Source: Candidatus Altimarinota bacterium
GTDB lineage: Bacteria > Cyanobacteriota > Cyanobacteriia > Cyanobacteriales > Microcystaceae
Direction: 5' to 3'
Length of the DNA stretch: 37,633 nt
Assembly: GCA_012031035.1 (NCBI GenBank)
Contig: JAAUUT010000047.1
Coordinates: forward strand, 1 to 37,633
In this document: piece after piece, positions 8,787-17,483 of the stretch
Layout of the letters: each line of letters opens with the position of its first letter
Position numbering within the stretch: position 1 is the stretch's first letter
The notes under the pieces: generated by a model
Told to the model about the DNA's origin: nothing
The model's input: the letters and a program-made list of their open reading frames with translations, nothing else
Databases searched by the model: none
Program-made: the position numbers and the translations under genes

Positions 8787-8840
8787 TTTTTAGTAGTGTG
8801 GGTTAGGCAAAAGCTTAACCCATACTACTAACTAAAAATT
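8785..8840. terminator. Long bidirectional hairpin between convergent genes
   Basis: TAGTAGTGTGGGTTA (8791-8805) pairs with TAACCCATACTACTA (8816-8830) with a single G-U. The outer arms AATTTT (8785-8790) and AAAATT (8835-8840) also pair, leaving a four-base bulge. It lies exactly between the plus-strand decarboxylase and the minus-strand DUF2934 gene. It therefore probably ends both transcripts. The arms also resemble a dispersed cyanobacterial repeat. Confidence 0.65.
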
Positions 8841-8853
8841 GTTATAAATTCAT

Positions 8854-9315
8854 CTACAACCACTTTTTCAAAAACTTAAAATATTCTTGCCAAACTTGCT
8901 TTTGAATTTCTAAAGACATTCGAGTTAATCGCGCTTGTAATTCTAAAGAATTCATCGTCAAATTTTCCTGAACTTTCCAGACATTTTTAGAAGTATTTTG
9001 AAGAGTTGAGATAGTATTCTTTTGGCTGTTGGCGATCGCGTCCTTCAAACTAATAGCAGTCTCATTTTGTCCCTCGCTAATCCGTTTAGTAATTTGTGTA
9101 ACGGCTTGGTGACTTTGTTCTTTAACTGGCTCGATTAGCGATTCTAATTGCGATCGCTGCTCTTCTAATAAAATATCTTTAGCTTGATACCAATCAGGAT
9201 TGGGATCTCCGAATCCACCTCCGCGAGATTGCCAAAGTTCGTAAGCTTTGGAACGAATTAATTCTTCGTTTATAATTCCCGATCGTTCGTTCATTGCAAC
9301 AACGTCCATAATCAT
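8854..9315 (-). CDS. DUF2934-like protein with long helical tail
   Basis: A 153-residue protein of unknown function. The N-terminal part, IRSKAYELWQSRGGGFGDPNPDWYQAKDILL (broken by conserved Tyr, Trp and Gly positions), resembles the short DUF2934 domain. The remaining about 100 residues are Gln/Glu/Lys/Ser rich, predicted helical, and read like a coiled coil with many Gln and Asn. No signal peptide or membrane helix is visible. The start could be the first ATG at 9315 or the internal ATG coding MNERSG, 21 bases later, since no strong ribosome binding site decides. It is convergent with the decarboxylase gene and stands alone on its strand. Confidence 0.7.
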   Translation of the reverse strand: MIMDVVAMNERSGIINEELIRSKAYELWQSRGGGFGDPNPDWYQAKDILLEEQRSQLESLIEPVKEQSHQAVTQITKRISEGQNETAISLKDAIANSQKNTISTLQNTSKNVWKVQENLTMNSLELQARLTRMSLEIQKQVWQEYFKFLKKWL

Positions 9316-9634
9316 TTACTAATATATAAATGAATGATTTGCAGGTTAAATTTAAGCAACAAAAACTAATTAATCTGTAGATCTTGAGTTTTGCTGTTCC
9401 TTAACTTACATAACTCGATCGTTAATTTATCGTTTCAATTTTTTCACTTCCTCTATCTTTAGGAAGAGCTAATTAAATCATCGAGGAGTTATTAAACTTT
9501 AGCAGTCGAACGATCATGTATTTAATAATACAAATTAGGAAGGTTTTGAGTAAAATTTGTATAAGTAGGTTAAGCACTGCAATCGTAAGCGCGATCGCGA
9601 GCAGACTTTATCCTACAATGCGATCGCTTACTTA
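9316..9634. other. Intergenic region upstream of two divergent genes; no gene seen
   Basis: This A+T-rich stretch of 319 bases holds two HIP1 sites close to the DUF4346 start and a small hairpin (CTTCCT with AGGAAG around 9450). I see no RNA gene and no convincing promoter boxes. Confidence 0.5.
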
Positions 9635-10027
9635 ATGAATCAGATGAACCAATTAGCCAATAATATTACTGCCATTGATAACGAACTTTCCAAACGCCAT
9701 ATCGACCTCGATCCGGCTGGATATTTTATTATCTACCTCGATCGCAAAGCGCAATTAATTTGCGCTAAACATTACACTAATATCATCAACGAAAAAGGCT
9801 TAGCCGTCGATCCAGAAACGGGAAAAGTCATTCCCGCCAAAGGCAAAATCGAGAGAACTGCACAAACGCTATATACGGCGAGAACGGCAAAAGAACTCTG
9901 CGTCAAAATAGTCGAGCAGACCCAACCCTGTCCCCTTACCATGTTCGATCATGCAGCTTATTTAGGACGAGAATTTGTGCGGGCCGAGTATGCTCTGATT
10001 AACGGGACGGAATATATTCAAGATTAG
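9635..10027 (+). CDS. DUF4346-like conserved cyanobacterial protein
   Basis: A 130-residue soluble protein without signal peptide or membrane helix. It has the pattern IDLDPAGYFIIYLDRKAQLICAKHYTN, followed by GLAVDPETGKVIP and, near the C-terminus, HAAYLGREFVRAEYAL. These phrases recall cyanobacterial DUF4346 proteins, which are small and of unknown function. The assignment is from memory of the family and moderate. Its stop codon (TAG, 10025-10027) overlaps the psb32 stop on the opposite strand in the tetramer TTAG, so the two genes are tail to tail with no room for a terminator between them. The start at 9635 lacks a strong ribosome binding site. An alternative ATG is codon 3. Confidence 0.7.
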   Translation: MNQMNQLANNITAIDNELSKRHIDLDPAGYFIIYLDRKAQLICAKHYTNIINEKGLAVDPETGKVIPAKGKIERTAQTLYTARTAKELCVKIVEQTQPCPLTMFDHAAYLGREFVRAEYALINGTEYIQD

Positions 10028-10754
10028 CGTCCCGGCAAACCAACATACCAAAAATAAGTTGCCATAGGAATTGCCGTTGCCAAAACTAATAGCACGACGA
10101 CCCAAACGGTCGCACTGCGATCGTCGGTATCCTCGGCGGTGGTAAACGTTCCCTCAATGTTGATTTGTTGCTCGCTAGGCGGGCCGGGATCGGGTTGACC
10201 AGATAGAACGGCAACCAAGCGATCGCCAGCCCCTAGAAACGCCTGATTGTACTTGCTGCCTTCTCGTAGGGGAATAGCAACTGTCTCTGAAGCTACACTC
10301 TGGGCAATTTCATCAGACATAATTTTTTTGATGGCTGCTCCAGTGCGAATCGCCGTATTATTGCTTAAGGTATCCATCACCAACAGCGTTTGATTGGCTT
10401 GTTCGGCGGGGGTAGGATACCAGCTAGCAAACAGTTTGTCCGCGAAACTATCAATCGTTTCATCGAAGTCGAGGCGGCGAATTGCGACCATTCTGACTTC
10501 ATTGCCAGTTTTTGTGCCAATTGCTTTAATTCGCTATTTAGTTTGCCTTCGTTAGCTTTACTAATAACATCGGCTAGATCGACCGTCCAAGTTGATGACC
10601 CAGCACTTAAAGCAGGAAGGTCATACACTCCCGTAGCATTGGCAGGCGCTGCGATTAATCCCAATCCCAAAAGCAAGGATAAAAAGAATGCTGCGATATA
10701 GCTGATAAATCGCTGTTTATCGTTGCGCGGAGTAAGAAGTTGTTTCATAGTCAT
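10024..10754 (-). CDS. psb32: Photosystem II repair protein Psb32, TPM domain (one frameshift as read)
   Basis: A TPM-domain (YgcG-like) protein that in cyanobacteria is linked to photosystem II protection and repair. The N-terminus has a signal peptide ending AAPANA around residue 40. The domain then runs from TWTVDLADVISKANEG through MVAIRRLDFDETIDSFADKL and QANQTLLVMDT to LREGSKYNQAFLGAGDRLVAVLSG. A C-terminal helix (VWVVVLLVLATAIPMATYFWYV) would anchor it, with the domain in the lumen. The frame is broken in a run of five T on the plus strand (10509-10513). One more base restores LAQKTGNEVRMVAIRR, the expected family sequence, so this is probably a sequencing indel. It is transcribed divergently from psaL. 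Confidence 0.87.
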
Positions 10755-10866
10755 TCAGTTCAGATAGTAATCGATTCCCAATTATTTTGACATTCTGACG
10801 CACTTCGTTTCACCTTATCGAACGATCCTGAAAAGATCGTGAATTTTTCTAACGCAGAAACGAAAT

Positions 10867-10899
10867 TTGACAGTGGACTCCCCTGTCCATGCGTAAAAT
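10867..10899 (+). promoter_or_regulatory. Possible psaL promoter
   Basis: TTGACA (10867-10872) and TAAAAT (10894-10899) lie upstream of psaL. The 21-base spacing is longer than optimal, so only the -35 or only the -10 may be real. psaL itself has a strong ribosome binding site GAGGAGA at 10942-10948. Confidence 0.3.
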
Positions 10900-10958
10900 G
10901 TAATCTTAAGTTTTGCAATAAGCATTGCTTTAGTTAATATAGAGGAGAATCCAAACAG

Positions 10959-11447
10959 ATGTCTGAATCTGGTTACAAACAAGTCGTTCAGCCCTATAAT
11001 GGCGATCCCTTTACGGGGAATTTAGCCACCCCTATTTCAGCTTCTGATTTTACCAAAGCTTTTATCGGCAATCTGCCCGCCTATCGTCCCGGACTATCTC
11101 CCCTACTCAGAGGATTGGAGATTGGCATGGCTCACGGCTATTTTATTATTGGGCCTTGGGTGTTACTTGGGCCCTTACGGGATTCTGAGTTTGCTAGTCT
11201 GGGCGGTTTAATCTCAGGTTTAACCATCATTCTTCTTGGGACAGCTTGTTTGGCAAGTTACGGTCTTGTCTCTTTCCAAGGAGGACGCGCGATCGGAACT
11301 GGCGATACAGCACTGAAATCCTCTGAGGGTTGGAGTCAATTTACGGCAGGTTTCTTTGTTGGCGGTATGGGCGGTGCTTTCACGGCTTATTTCCTACTAC
11401 AAAATCTGGGCGTTGTTGATGGTATTATGCGAGGCTTATTTAATTAG
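10959..11447 (+). CDS. psaL: Photosystem I reaction centre subunit XI
   Basis: This membrane subunit sits at the centre of the photosystem I trimer (or tetramer) and is needed for oligomerisation. The 162-residue length is typical. The conserved N-terminal region QVVQPYNGDPFTGNLATPIS and the lumen-facing PAYRPGLSPLLRGLEIGMAHGYF are plain, the latter containing a chlorophyll-ligand region. Three hydrophobic helices follow, and the protein ends GLFN. GAGGAGA precedes the start by ten bases. psaI follows 63 bases downstream on the same strand, and a strong terminator closes the pair, so psaL-psaI is an operon. Confidence 0.97.
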   Translation: MSESGYKQVVQPYNGDPFTGNLATPISASDFTKAFIGNLPAYRPGLSPLLRGLEIGMAHGYFIIGPWVLLGPLRDSEFASLGGLISGLTIILLGTACLASYGLVSFQGGRAIGTGDTALKSSEGWSQFTAGFFVGGMGGAFTAYFLLQNLGVVDGIMRGLFN

Positions 11448-11510
11448 CCAAGCACTTTGTTGCAATAGTAATTGACTTCTTTTTAACCTGGAAATTTAGG
11501 AGAATTTAAC

Positions 11511-11633
11511 ATGGAAATGACAGGTACGTACGCAGCTTCATATTTACCCTGGATTCTGATTCCTTTGACTTGTTGGCTTCTGCCTGCTGTAACAATGGGT
11601 CTATTATTTATCTACATCGAAAGCGATGCCTAA
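11511..11633 (+). CDS. psaI: Photosystem I subunit VIII
   Basis: A 40-residue single-helix subunit of photosystem I that contacts PsaL and helps trimer formation. The frame reads [21 protein letters not shown] residues ([18 protein letters not shown]), then a hydrophobic helix to [12 protein letters not shown]. The core YLPWILIP and [10 protein letters not shown] are diagnostic. AGGAGA at 11498-11503 sits seven bases before the ATG at 11511. A second ATG at 11517 is possible and would remove two residues. It lies directly after psaL, the usual order in many cyanobacteria. Confidence 0.96.
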   Translation: MEMTGTYAASYLPWILIPLTCWLLPAVTMGLLFIYIESDA

Positions 11634-11683
11634 TTTGGGCTAAGTATTCGAGCTAGTCAAAACTAAAAATAATTAAAAACCCG

Positions 11684-11713
11684 AAAATACCCCGCTATCA
11701 GTGGGGTATTTTT
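11684..11713 (+). terminator. Terminator of the psaL-psaI operon
   Basis: AAAATACCCC (11684-11693) pairs perfectly with GGGGTATTTT (11703-11712) around a nine-base loop. The T-rich 3' arm serves as the U tract. Its A-rich 5' arm makes it usable also for the minus-strand gene ending beyond it, but that gene is transcribed away from it. Confidence 0.88.
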
Positions 11714-11746
11714 ATCTAAAGGTTATTATTGGCGTTGTACGCCTAT

Positions 11747-12841
11747 TTATTGGGCGACTAGACGCGCTAAACCGACACCGGGATAGTAGCGGTTGAGAAT
11801 TTGTTGATAATTGTAGCCTTGAGAGGCTAGCTCATAAGCTCCTGTTTGGCTCATTCCTACGCCTCGATGAACCCTAGAGACGATTTCATCGGTAGCAGCA
11901 TAAAGAGACTCGACAATTCCGCCTTTGTAGCTGAGAATTTGTCCGGCAGTTTCGTTAACGGCTTGGTGAGTGGTGCTGTACTCTGTACCTATCCCTTTAT
12001 AAGCCTGCCAGCGTTGGGTAGCGCCTAAATGATACCATTCGCTGGCGGGGCGGATCGCATGAACGAGTGCATAGGAACGAGCCGCGATCGCCTGGGCTTT
12101 GAGCGCTTCAATTGACTCATTAACGTGCATTTCGCTGCCTACGACGCTGTAGAGATATTCTTCTAAATCGACATAGTTAACGGCATGTAAGGTATTGCCT
12201 TGAGAAACGAGCAATAATTTGCCTCGATACCAGCGATCGCCCACAGAAACAAATCCTCCCGCATTGGGTTTGAGCCAAACAGCATAAGGCAATTGCGTAT
12301 TATCTAACGTTAAAGAAGAACCGTTAGGATAAACGGTTAAAGCGCGATTGGCTGCAATAGTTTTGAGAATTTTACCGTTGCGATCGACAATCGAGGCGGG
12401 GGTTGAAGATCCTACTACGGCGTTTTCTCCATCTCGTACGAGCGCTACTTTCATTTCTAACTTTGGAGCTACAGGAGAAGGGGGCGCTTTCTTCGTCGTT
12501 GCTAGGGTTTGCTGTTTGGGTTGTGGTTTTGGGGGTGCGGTTTTTGCTGCCTCGGACGATTTCTCAGGAAGTTGCTGCGAACTGACAAGATTTTGGGGTT
12601 GAGAGGTTGATGGTTGTGGCGTTTTAGGGGAAGGATCGGTTAATTGTTTATTGACTAAAGACTGTTTTTGTGCTAGAGAATCGGGAGAAACTTGACTCAA
12701 AGATGGTACGCTCGTGTCTTCCCGTTCGGTTTTTGGCGGCGAACTTGAGGGTAATCCGTAAGCCAAAAATAGCGGCACAAATGAGGCAACTGAAATAATG
12801 GGAATCGTCCAGTTTCCTAATCGATTAAATATTTTAGTCAT
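11747..12841 (-). CDS. SpoIID/LytB domain protein
   Basis: A 364-residue secreted or membrane-anchored protein with a C-terminal SpoIID (amidase enhancer) domain. The order is: N-terminal hydrophobic helix (WTIPIISVASFVPLFLAYGLP), a Pro/Ser/Gln/Lys-rich linker of about 110 residues, a beta-rich region with KPNAGGFVSVGDRWYRGKL, then the SpoIID core NYVDLEEYLYSVVGSEM, EALKAQAIAARSYAL, and GVGMSQTGAYELASQGYNYQQILNRYYPG. The family cleaves or promotes cleavage of denuded peptidoglycan strands in sporulating bacteria. In cyanobacteria it is thought to act in cell-wall metabolism. A GTG at 12871 would add ten residues, but the ATG at 12841 starts just before the signal helix and is preferred. Confidence 0.88.
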   Translation of the reverse strand: MTKIFNRLGNWTIPIISVASFVPLFLAYGLPSSSPPKTEREDTSVPSLSQVSPDSLAQKQSLVNKQLTDPSPKTPQPSTSQPQNLVSSQQLPEKSSEAAKTAPPKPQPKQQTLATTKKAPPSPVAPKLEMKVALVRDGENAVVGSSTPASIVDRNGKILKTIAANRALTVYPNGSSLTLDNTQLPYAVWLKPNAGGFVSVGDRWYRGKLLLVSQGNTLHAVNYVDLEEYLYSVVGSEMHVNESIEALKAQAIAARSYALVHAIRPASEWYHLGATQRWQAYKGIGTEYSTTHQAVNETAGQILSYKGGIVESLYAATDEIVSRVHRGVGMSQTGAYELASQGYNYQQILNRYYPGVGLARLVAQ

Positions 12842-12941
12842 GCAAACACTCGCAGAGCGATCGCTCCTCACTTTTCACTTTTGCGATATTAACCTGCTAT
12901 GTGCGATAACTCAAGTTTTTTTTAATTAGCTCGACTGGATA

Positions 12942-14144
12942 TTAGCGCGATTTGAGGGTTTCAGAAGCCTCTGCATCCTCCTGTATTACTGTTTTTACGG
13001 GGACTTCTACGGTTGAATGCACGGCATCGTCAGTCTCGTCTGTCGTCGATCTTGTTAAAGCTCGGATCTCTTCAAGTCCTTCTTTAATCATGACTGCGGT
13101 GGGGACGGCGACGATTACGCCAACTAACCCGCCTACTCTCGCTCCAGTGAGGATAGCTAACAGAACCCAAAAAGGATTTAATCCCGTGACGCTTCCTAAA
13201 ACTCTCGGTGCGATTCCATTTTCAACGATTTGCTGTACCACAAGCGCAACAGCAAGCAATTGTAAAGCCGAACCAATATTTTGCAAGGCTACTAAAAGCG
13301 TTACTAAAGCAATTCCCACCGACCCGCCAAAAGGAACGAGTGCCATTACACCAATCGTTAAGCCAAACAACAGACCAAAAGGAATCTTGAGCATTAGAAA
13401 ACTACCGACTAATCCTAATGCCATGCAAGTTGCGCTGATAATCTGTCCGAGAAAATAGTTTTGAAAACTTAACCGCAAAGTTTGAGAAAAAGGCTTTTGG
13501 ATTCTTTTTGGCAGCCATCCGATTAGGCTTCTCCAAATATCCTGACTGTGTAAAAGCAAGTAAAAAGTTAAAATAACGGTTAATAGTACGTCTATTGAGC
13601 GCACTACCGTTAAAACAGTTAAATTTAGTGCTAAATTTAAGGTTTTTCCAGCAATACTTTGTAGTTGTCCTCCCAGTCGGCTGTTAATTTGAGAAATTAA
13701 ACCATCAAAACCGATGGGAAGTCCTAGATTTCCAAATCGCTCGTCTAACATCATTAATTGACGCTGACCGGAATCAAGCCATTCGGGTAAACGAGCAACG
13801 AGTTGTTGCGCTTGAGTTAAGGCAAGGGGAAATAAGGTTAAACCCAGTCCTAACAAAAGTAAGACAGCGACTAAAAAAACCAGGACTGCTGCTTGTTCTC
13901 GTCTTAGTCCTTTTTTTTCTAACCAGTTTACGGGATAGCTGAGTAGAAAAGCGAGGACGGAGGCTAAGAGGAGAATAACGATTAGAGAGCGAAAATAACC
14001 GAAAATCGCTGAAAATGACCAGGCATTCAAAACTGTTAGTGGGGCTGCTAATGCGATCGCCAAAAGGCGAGATAGTGCATTAAGGGAGTCCCACCAGTTT
14101 TGTAGCCAGTTGCGTTTAGGTTTAGATGAGCCAGAATCGACCAT
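12942..14144 (-). CDS. AI-2E family transporter / permease (PerM-like)
   Basis: A 400-residue membrane protein of the AI-2E exporter (UPF0118/PerM) superfamily. It has a helix pair at residues about 30-75, more hydrophobic segments at 82-110, a long cytoplasmic-side amphipathic region (residues 125-170), and a C-terminal block of about four helices. The family signature appears as PFGLLFGLTIGVMALVPFGG, VQQIVENGIAPRVLGSVTGLNP and GARVGGLVGVIVAVP. A charged tail of about 40 residues follows. Members export diverse small molecules or ions, and the substrate here is unknown. It is separated from the SpoIID gene by 100 bases on the same strand. Confidence 0.88.
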   Translation of the reverse strand: MVDSGSSKPKRNWLQNWWDSLNALSRLLAIALAAPLTVLNAWSFSAIFGYFRSLIVILLLASVLAFLLSYPVNWLEKKGLRREQAAVLVFLVAVLLLLGLGLTLFPLALTQAQQLVARLPEWLDSGQRQLMMLDERFGNLGLPIGFDGLISQINSRLGGQLQSIAGKTLNLALNLTVLTVVRSIDVLLTVILTFYLLLHSQDIWRSLIGWLPKRIQKPFSQTLRLSFQNYFLGQIISATCMALGLVGSFLMLKIPFGLLFGLTIGVMALVPFGGSVGIALVTLLVALQNIGSALQLLAVALVVQQIVENGIAPRVLGSVTGLNPFWVLLAILTGARVGGLVGVIVAVPTAVMIKEGLEEIRALTRSTTDETDDAVHSTVEVPVKTVIQEDAEASETLKSR

Positions 14145-14344
14145 GAAACCCTCCGATTGGTAGAGTTGCCTTATTAGTTATTCTGACAGGAAGCTGTCCT
14201 AGTCAAGCTAATTTCTCAAAATTTTGAGAAGTTACTTTTGTTATAACTTGTCTGCGGGGATCGAGAGAAGTTTTTAAAGATAGGTTTTTTAAAATGAAAG
14301 CGATGTAAAAAGGAAAAATTTTCTAACTTTATAACGATGTCAAA

Positions 14345-15160
14345 TTAAATATTGGGTTTATTGCGATCGCCAGTTATCGATGGTTTAGCTTTATAAGTAA
14401 CCGTCACAACTTGTCCAAGTTTTCCTAGCGGCTTTGGTTTTTCGTCATTAAATGCTACTATTACGCCGCCTGCGTTGCCAGCGATAATCGTTATTTGTTG
14501 TTGCGCCGTCCAAGTGCGTTGAGTTCCTTTGGGAAGGTTTCCCTCAAATGCGGTTTTGCCATCGACAACAATTTTTAACCAACTTGTTGCATCGATTTTG
14601 ACATCTGTGACAACGGGTTTAGCTGGCGTTTTTTTAGGTGTTGGCGTTGGCTTGGATGCGTTTGGTTTAGTTGTTTTATTGGGAGGTGGTTTTATGGCGG
14701 TTGAAGACTGGGGTTGAATCGCGATTGGGGAAACAGATTCTCTTAGAATATTGGAAATTCCCCTCACCGACAAAACTACGAGTGAGATATAGACTAAATA
14801 TAAATGAAAAGGGCGTAGCTGGAAACTCGGCAAACGAAAACCCGAACGAAAATTTCTTGATGGAATTGACGTATCGATTGGAAAACTATTGGCGATCGCA
14901 GTCCCATCAAGCTGCATAATATCGGCAAATTGCTTGATTAACCCGCGAATATAAACGGGTTCGGGTAAAGAAGTTAAATCGCCTTTTTCAATCGCCTTGA
15001 GCAAACGAATGGGAATCTGGGTTTTTGCTTCAATTAATTTGAGAGAAATATTTTTTTCAATACGAACTTGATACAAAAGAGAACCGATTTGAGCGAGTTT
15101 TTCTTGTTGTTGTTGGTAAGGATCTATTACTATCTGCTTTTTTTTAAACTTGAAAAACAT
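14345..15160 (-). CDS. RodZ-like protein: HTH, membrane helix, DUF4115 domain
   Basis: A 271-residue protein built like RodZ, the bitopic protein linking MreB to the cell wall. It has a Cro-type helix-turn-helix (residues about 20-85, IGSLLYQVRIEKNISLKLIE, then LPEPVYIRGLIKQFA), a membrane helix near 115-135 (LYLVYISLVVLSVRGI), a Thr/Pro/Lys-rich linker, and the C-terminal beta domain DUF4115 (DATSWLKIVVDGKTAFEGNLPKG). The open frame extends 16 codons further up to 15208. However, the ATG at 15160 lies only two bases after the stop of the pseudouridine synthase gene, so translational coupling favours this start. Role in cell shape is inferred from family and domain order. Confidence 0.85.
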   Translation of the reverse strand: MFFKFKKKQIVIDPYQQQQEKLAQIGSLLYQVRIEKNISLKLIEAKTQIPIRLLKAIEKGDLTSLPEPVYIRGLIKQFADIMQLDGTAIANSFPIDTSIPSRNFRSGFRLPSFQLRPFHLYLVYISLVVLSVRGISNILRESVSPIAIQPQSSTAIKPPPNKTTKPNASKPTPTPKKTPAKPVVTDVKIDATSWLKIVVDGKTAFEGNLPKGTQRTWTAQQQITIIAGNAGGVIVAFNDEKPKPLGKLGQVVTVTYKAKPSITGDRNKPNI

Positions 15161-15162
15161 GG

Positions 15163-15942
15163 TTACTGAATCGGTGCAGCTTTTCTTGGCGCGGATAAAT
15201 TGACGCAATTTTTTAAAAAATCAATTTCATTCTCGTTTAAGTAGCGGTAGCGACCGCTAAGCAGTGCGATTCGGTTGCCTTGGTTGAGTTGAATCGAACC
15301 AATTGCAGTACGGTGAAGTTTTAGAACTTTAAAGCCTAAAAGTTCGACAATCCGACGAATTTGGCGGTTTCTTCCCTCCCTAAGAACGACTTGCAATAAC
15401 GTTTGGCAATTGCTACGCTTGAGAACCTCGATTTGTGCAGGTAAAGTTTTTTTATCCACTAGCATAATCCCTTCTCGCCATTTCTGGAGTACCGATTCCG
15501 ATGGATTTCCATCAATCCAAACTTGGTAGGTTTTGGGAAGATGATAGCGAGGATGCGTTAAATTAAGTGTCAAGTTGCCATCGTTGGTCAGGAGTAAAGC
15601 ACCTGTAGAATCAATATCGAGTCTTCCGACTGGATGAATTCCTCGTCCTTGACGCAAGTTTTCGGGAAGTAAATCCAAAACGGTCGTTCGACCTTGAGGG
15701 TCGTGACAAGTTGAGACGACTCCAATGGGTTTGTTGAGTAAAAGATAGATAAATTCGGGACGATTGGCGCTTTGAATAAGTTGACCGTCTACTTCGAGTC
15801 GGTCTAGATTGGGATCGGCTTTCATTCCTAATGAGACAATTTCTCCATTAAGGCGTACTCGTCCGGCGAGAATCATTTGTTCTGCTTGACGGCGCGAAGC
15901 AATTCCCCATTGAGATAAAATTTTTTGAATCCGTTCTTCCAT
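15163..15942 (-). CDS. Ribosomal pseudouridine synthase, RluB/RsuA family
   Basis: This enzyme isomerises a uridine in rRNA to pseudouridine. The 259-residue protein has an N-terminal S4 RNA-binding domain ([20 protein letters not shown], then [10 protein letters not shown]) and the RsuA-family catalytic domain with the conserved Asp109 in [17 protein letters not shown]. The C-terminal motif [17 protein letters not shown] is also family-typical. The S4 domain and length fit RluB/RluE/RsuA. I cannot decide between a 23S and a 16S target, though RluB-like is most common. It is the upstream gene of a two-gene unit with the RodZ-like gene. Confidence 0.92.
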   Translation of the reverse strand: MEERIQKILSQWGIASRRQAEQMILAGRVRLNGEIVSLGMKADPNLDRLEVDGQLIQSANRPEFIYLLLNKPIGVVSTCHDPQGRTTVLDLLPENLRQGRGIHPVGRLDIDSTGALLLTNDGNLTLNLTHPRYHLPKTYQVWIDGNPSESVLQKWREGIMLVDKKTLPAQIEVLKRSNCQTLLQVVLREGRNRQIRRIVELLGFKVLKLHRTAIGSIQLNQGNRIALLSGRYRYLNENEIDFLKNCVNLSAPRKAAPIQ

Positions 15943-16022
15943 CAGAAAAAAAATTTTATAGAGTCGAGTTTTTTGATACTTTATTCTTCAGCTAATCCCG
16001 TACAAATCTTACAAAAATAACT

Positions 16023-16739
16023 ATGTCAATCGATCGCAAAAGCGAAATTATTGGGAAAGTTCTTTCTCCCGCAGTGAGGTTGTGGCTGCGATCGCAAGTT
16101 GATTCTGTCGAGGAACTTCAATTTCAGATTTTAGGACGCGATCGCCAGATTTTGAGAGGGTATATTCCTGAAATTTTTCTTAGTAGCACTCGTGCCATTT
16201 ACCAAGGCTTACATTTACGCGAGGTCAAGCTACAAGGAGAAAATATTCGCATCAATATCGGTCAAATTATCAAGGGTAAGCCATTACAATTGCTCGAACC
16301 GATTAAAGTTACAGGCGAAGTTGGCGTATATGAAGCAGATTTACATGCTTCTCTTTCATCCTCCCTTTTATCCAATGCTTTTACCGATCTACTACTAACG
16401 TTGCTCGAATTAAGCGGACATCTCCAATCTAATTTTATTTTAGAAAAATATCGCGTTAGCTGGCAAAACGTTAATCTCTATACCGATAAGTTCGTTTTAG
16501 ATGGGACGCTTACAGATGCCACAGAAAACAGTCAGCCTATCTCGATTCGTGCTGGATTAAAACTCGTCAATCGTCAAACATTACTGCTTCATCCCATTGA
16601 GATGGAAGTTTTACCCGATTTGTTTCCCAATACTCTGACAGAATTTGAGGTCGATTTGGGAGAGGACGTGGATTTAAAAACGCTCAGTTTAGAAAATGGG
16701 AAGTTATTTTGTTGCGGTGGGTTGTTAGTGCGATCGTAA
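16023..16739 (+). CDS. DUF2993 (LmeA-like) protein
   Basis: A 238-residue soluble protein matching the cyanobacterial DUF2993 pattern: an early helix (SPAVRLWLRSQVDSVEELQFQI), IPEIFLSSTRAIYQGLHLREVKLQGENIRINI, then alternating beta strands typical of this BPI/tubular-lipid-binding-like fold (EPIKVTGEVGVYEADL). DUF2993 includes mycobacterial LmeA, a phospholipid-binding periplasmic protein. No signal peptide is visible here, so location is unclear. It is divergent from the pseudouridine synthase gene and stands alone. Function is unknown. Confidence 0.82.
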   Translation: MSIDRKSEIIGKVLSPAVRLWLRSQVDSVEELQFQILGRDRQILRGYIPEIFLSSTRAIYQGLHLREVKLQGENIRINIGQIIKGKPLQLLEPIKVTGEVGVYEADLHASLSSSLLSNAFTDLLLTLLELSGHLQSNFILEKYRVSWQNVNLYTDKFVLDGTLTDATENSQPISIRAGLKLVNRQTLLLHPIEMEVLPDLFPNTLTEFEVDLGEDVDLKTLSLENGKLFCCGGLLVRS

Positions 16740-16835
16740 TTTTAAAGCTAGGACACTGAGATACATAAAAAGCGCTATATGTCAATTTTTTAAACACATA
16801 ACGCAGAATAACTAAAGACTTTATTCAGTTTGGGG

Positions 16836-17483
16836 TTAAGAAACAGAATTCCCGTTTTTCCCTTTAGCAAGTTTTCTTTTGAAAAAGACACCAAATCCGA
16901 TCGCGGTGCTTGCTCCTAAAATAGTTAAAGGTTCGGGAGTAGCTGCTGTTATGACGCGCAACTCATCATAACCCGTTTCCCGAACATTAAAGGATAAATT
17001 GAGCGTTTTGCCGCCACCATTAACAATGAAATTGGATAATCCAGACAAATCCGGGTTATTTTTTTCCTCTAGTCCTCGCCAATCGCCTATTTGCGCGTAA
17101 GGCGTACCAGAAGTCCCTAAACTTGTATCGCTGGCTTCGAGATTGCTTTTACTCCAAATTAACCCCAAAATCTCGCTATCGAAAGTAATCGAACCACTAG
17201 CTGTCTTCCAGGAAGAAGAATTACTTTCTGGGTGAAAGTAAATATTGTAGCTATCTACTAGTGTATCCGATGCAATAGTGCCTGCATCGAGGGCGATATC
17301 GTCATTGGAAAAGACAATATTTGAGGATTCTTCAAAAACTTGTAGATTACTGGCTTTAGGATAGTCTGTTGTAGACGGCGCAGATATTTGGCTAATTCCC
17401 GTCGTACTGAAGATTCCTGCCATCGCTGGTACAGGAATTAAAACGGATAGCGGGATAAACAATAATAAATTAAGGGATTTCAT
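16836..17483 (-). CDS. PEP-CTERM sorting domain protein
   Basis: A 215-residue exported protein. It begins with a signal peptide (MKSLNLLLFIPLSVLIPVPAMA) and ends with the PEP-CTERM tripartite tail: TPEP, a hydrophobic helix (LTILGASTAIGFGVFF) and a basic cluster KRKLAKGK. The middle is beta-rich with Ser, Asn and Asp (for example SNIVFSNDDIALDAGTI and GGGKTLNLSFNVRETGYDEL) and has no catalytic motif that I recognise. PEP-CTERM proteins are processed by exosortase and are usually surface or matrix proteins. No exosortase gene is in this window. Confidence 0.88.
   Translation of the reverse strand: MKSLNLLLFIPLSVLIPVPAMAGIFSTTGISQISAPSTTDYPKASNLQVFEESSNIVFSNDDIALDAGTIASDTLVDSYNIYFHPESNSSSWKTASGSITFDSEILGLIWSKSNLEASDTSLGTSGTPYAQIGDWRGLEEKNNPDLSGLSNFIVNGGGKTLNLSFNVRETGYDELRVITAATPEPLTILGASTAIGFGVFFKRKLAKGKNGNSVS

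Noticed and set aside
10890..10920. HLR1-like site in the psaL promoter
   Set aside because: Only one ATTACATTT half-site is visible on the minus strand. The second half is not at the required spacing.
12348..12602. Plus-strand frames inside the SpoIID gene
   Set aside because: They lie opposite the Pro/Ser/Lys-rich linker of that gene and show Gly/Val/Phe-rich sequence typical of an antisense shadow.
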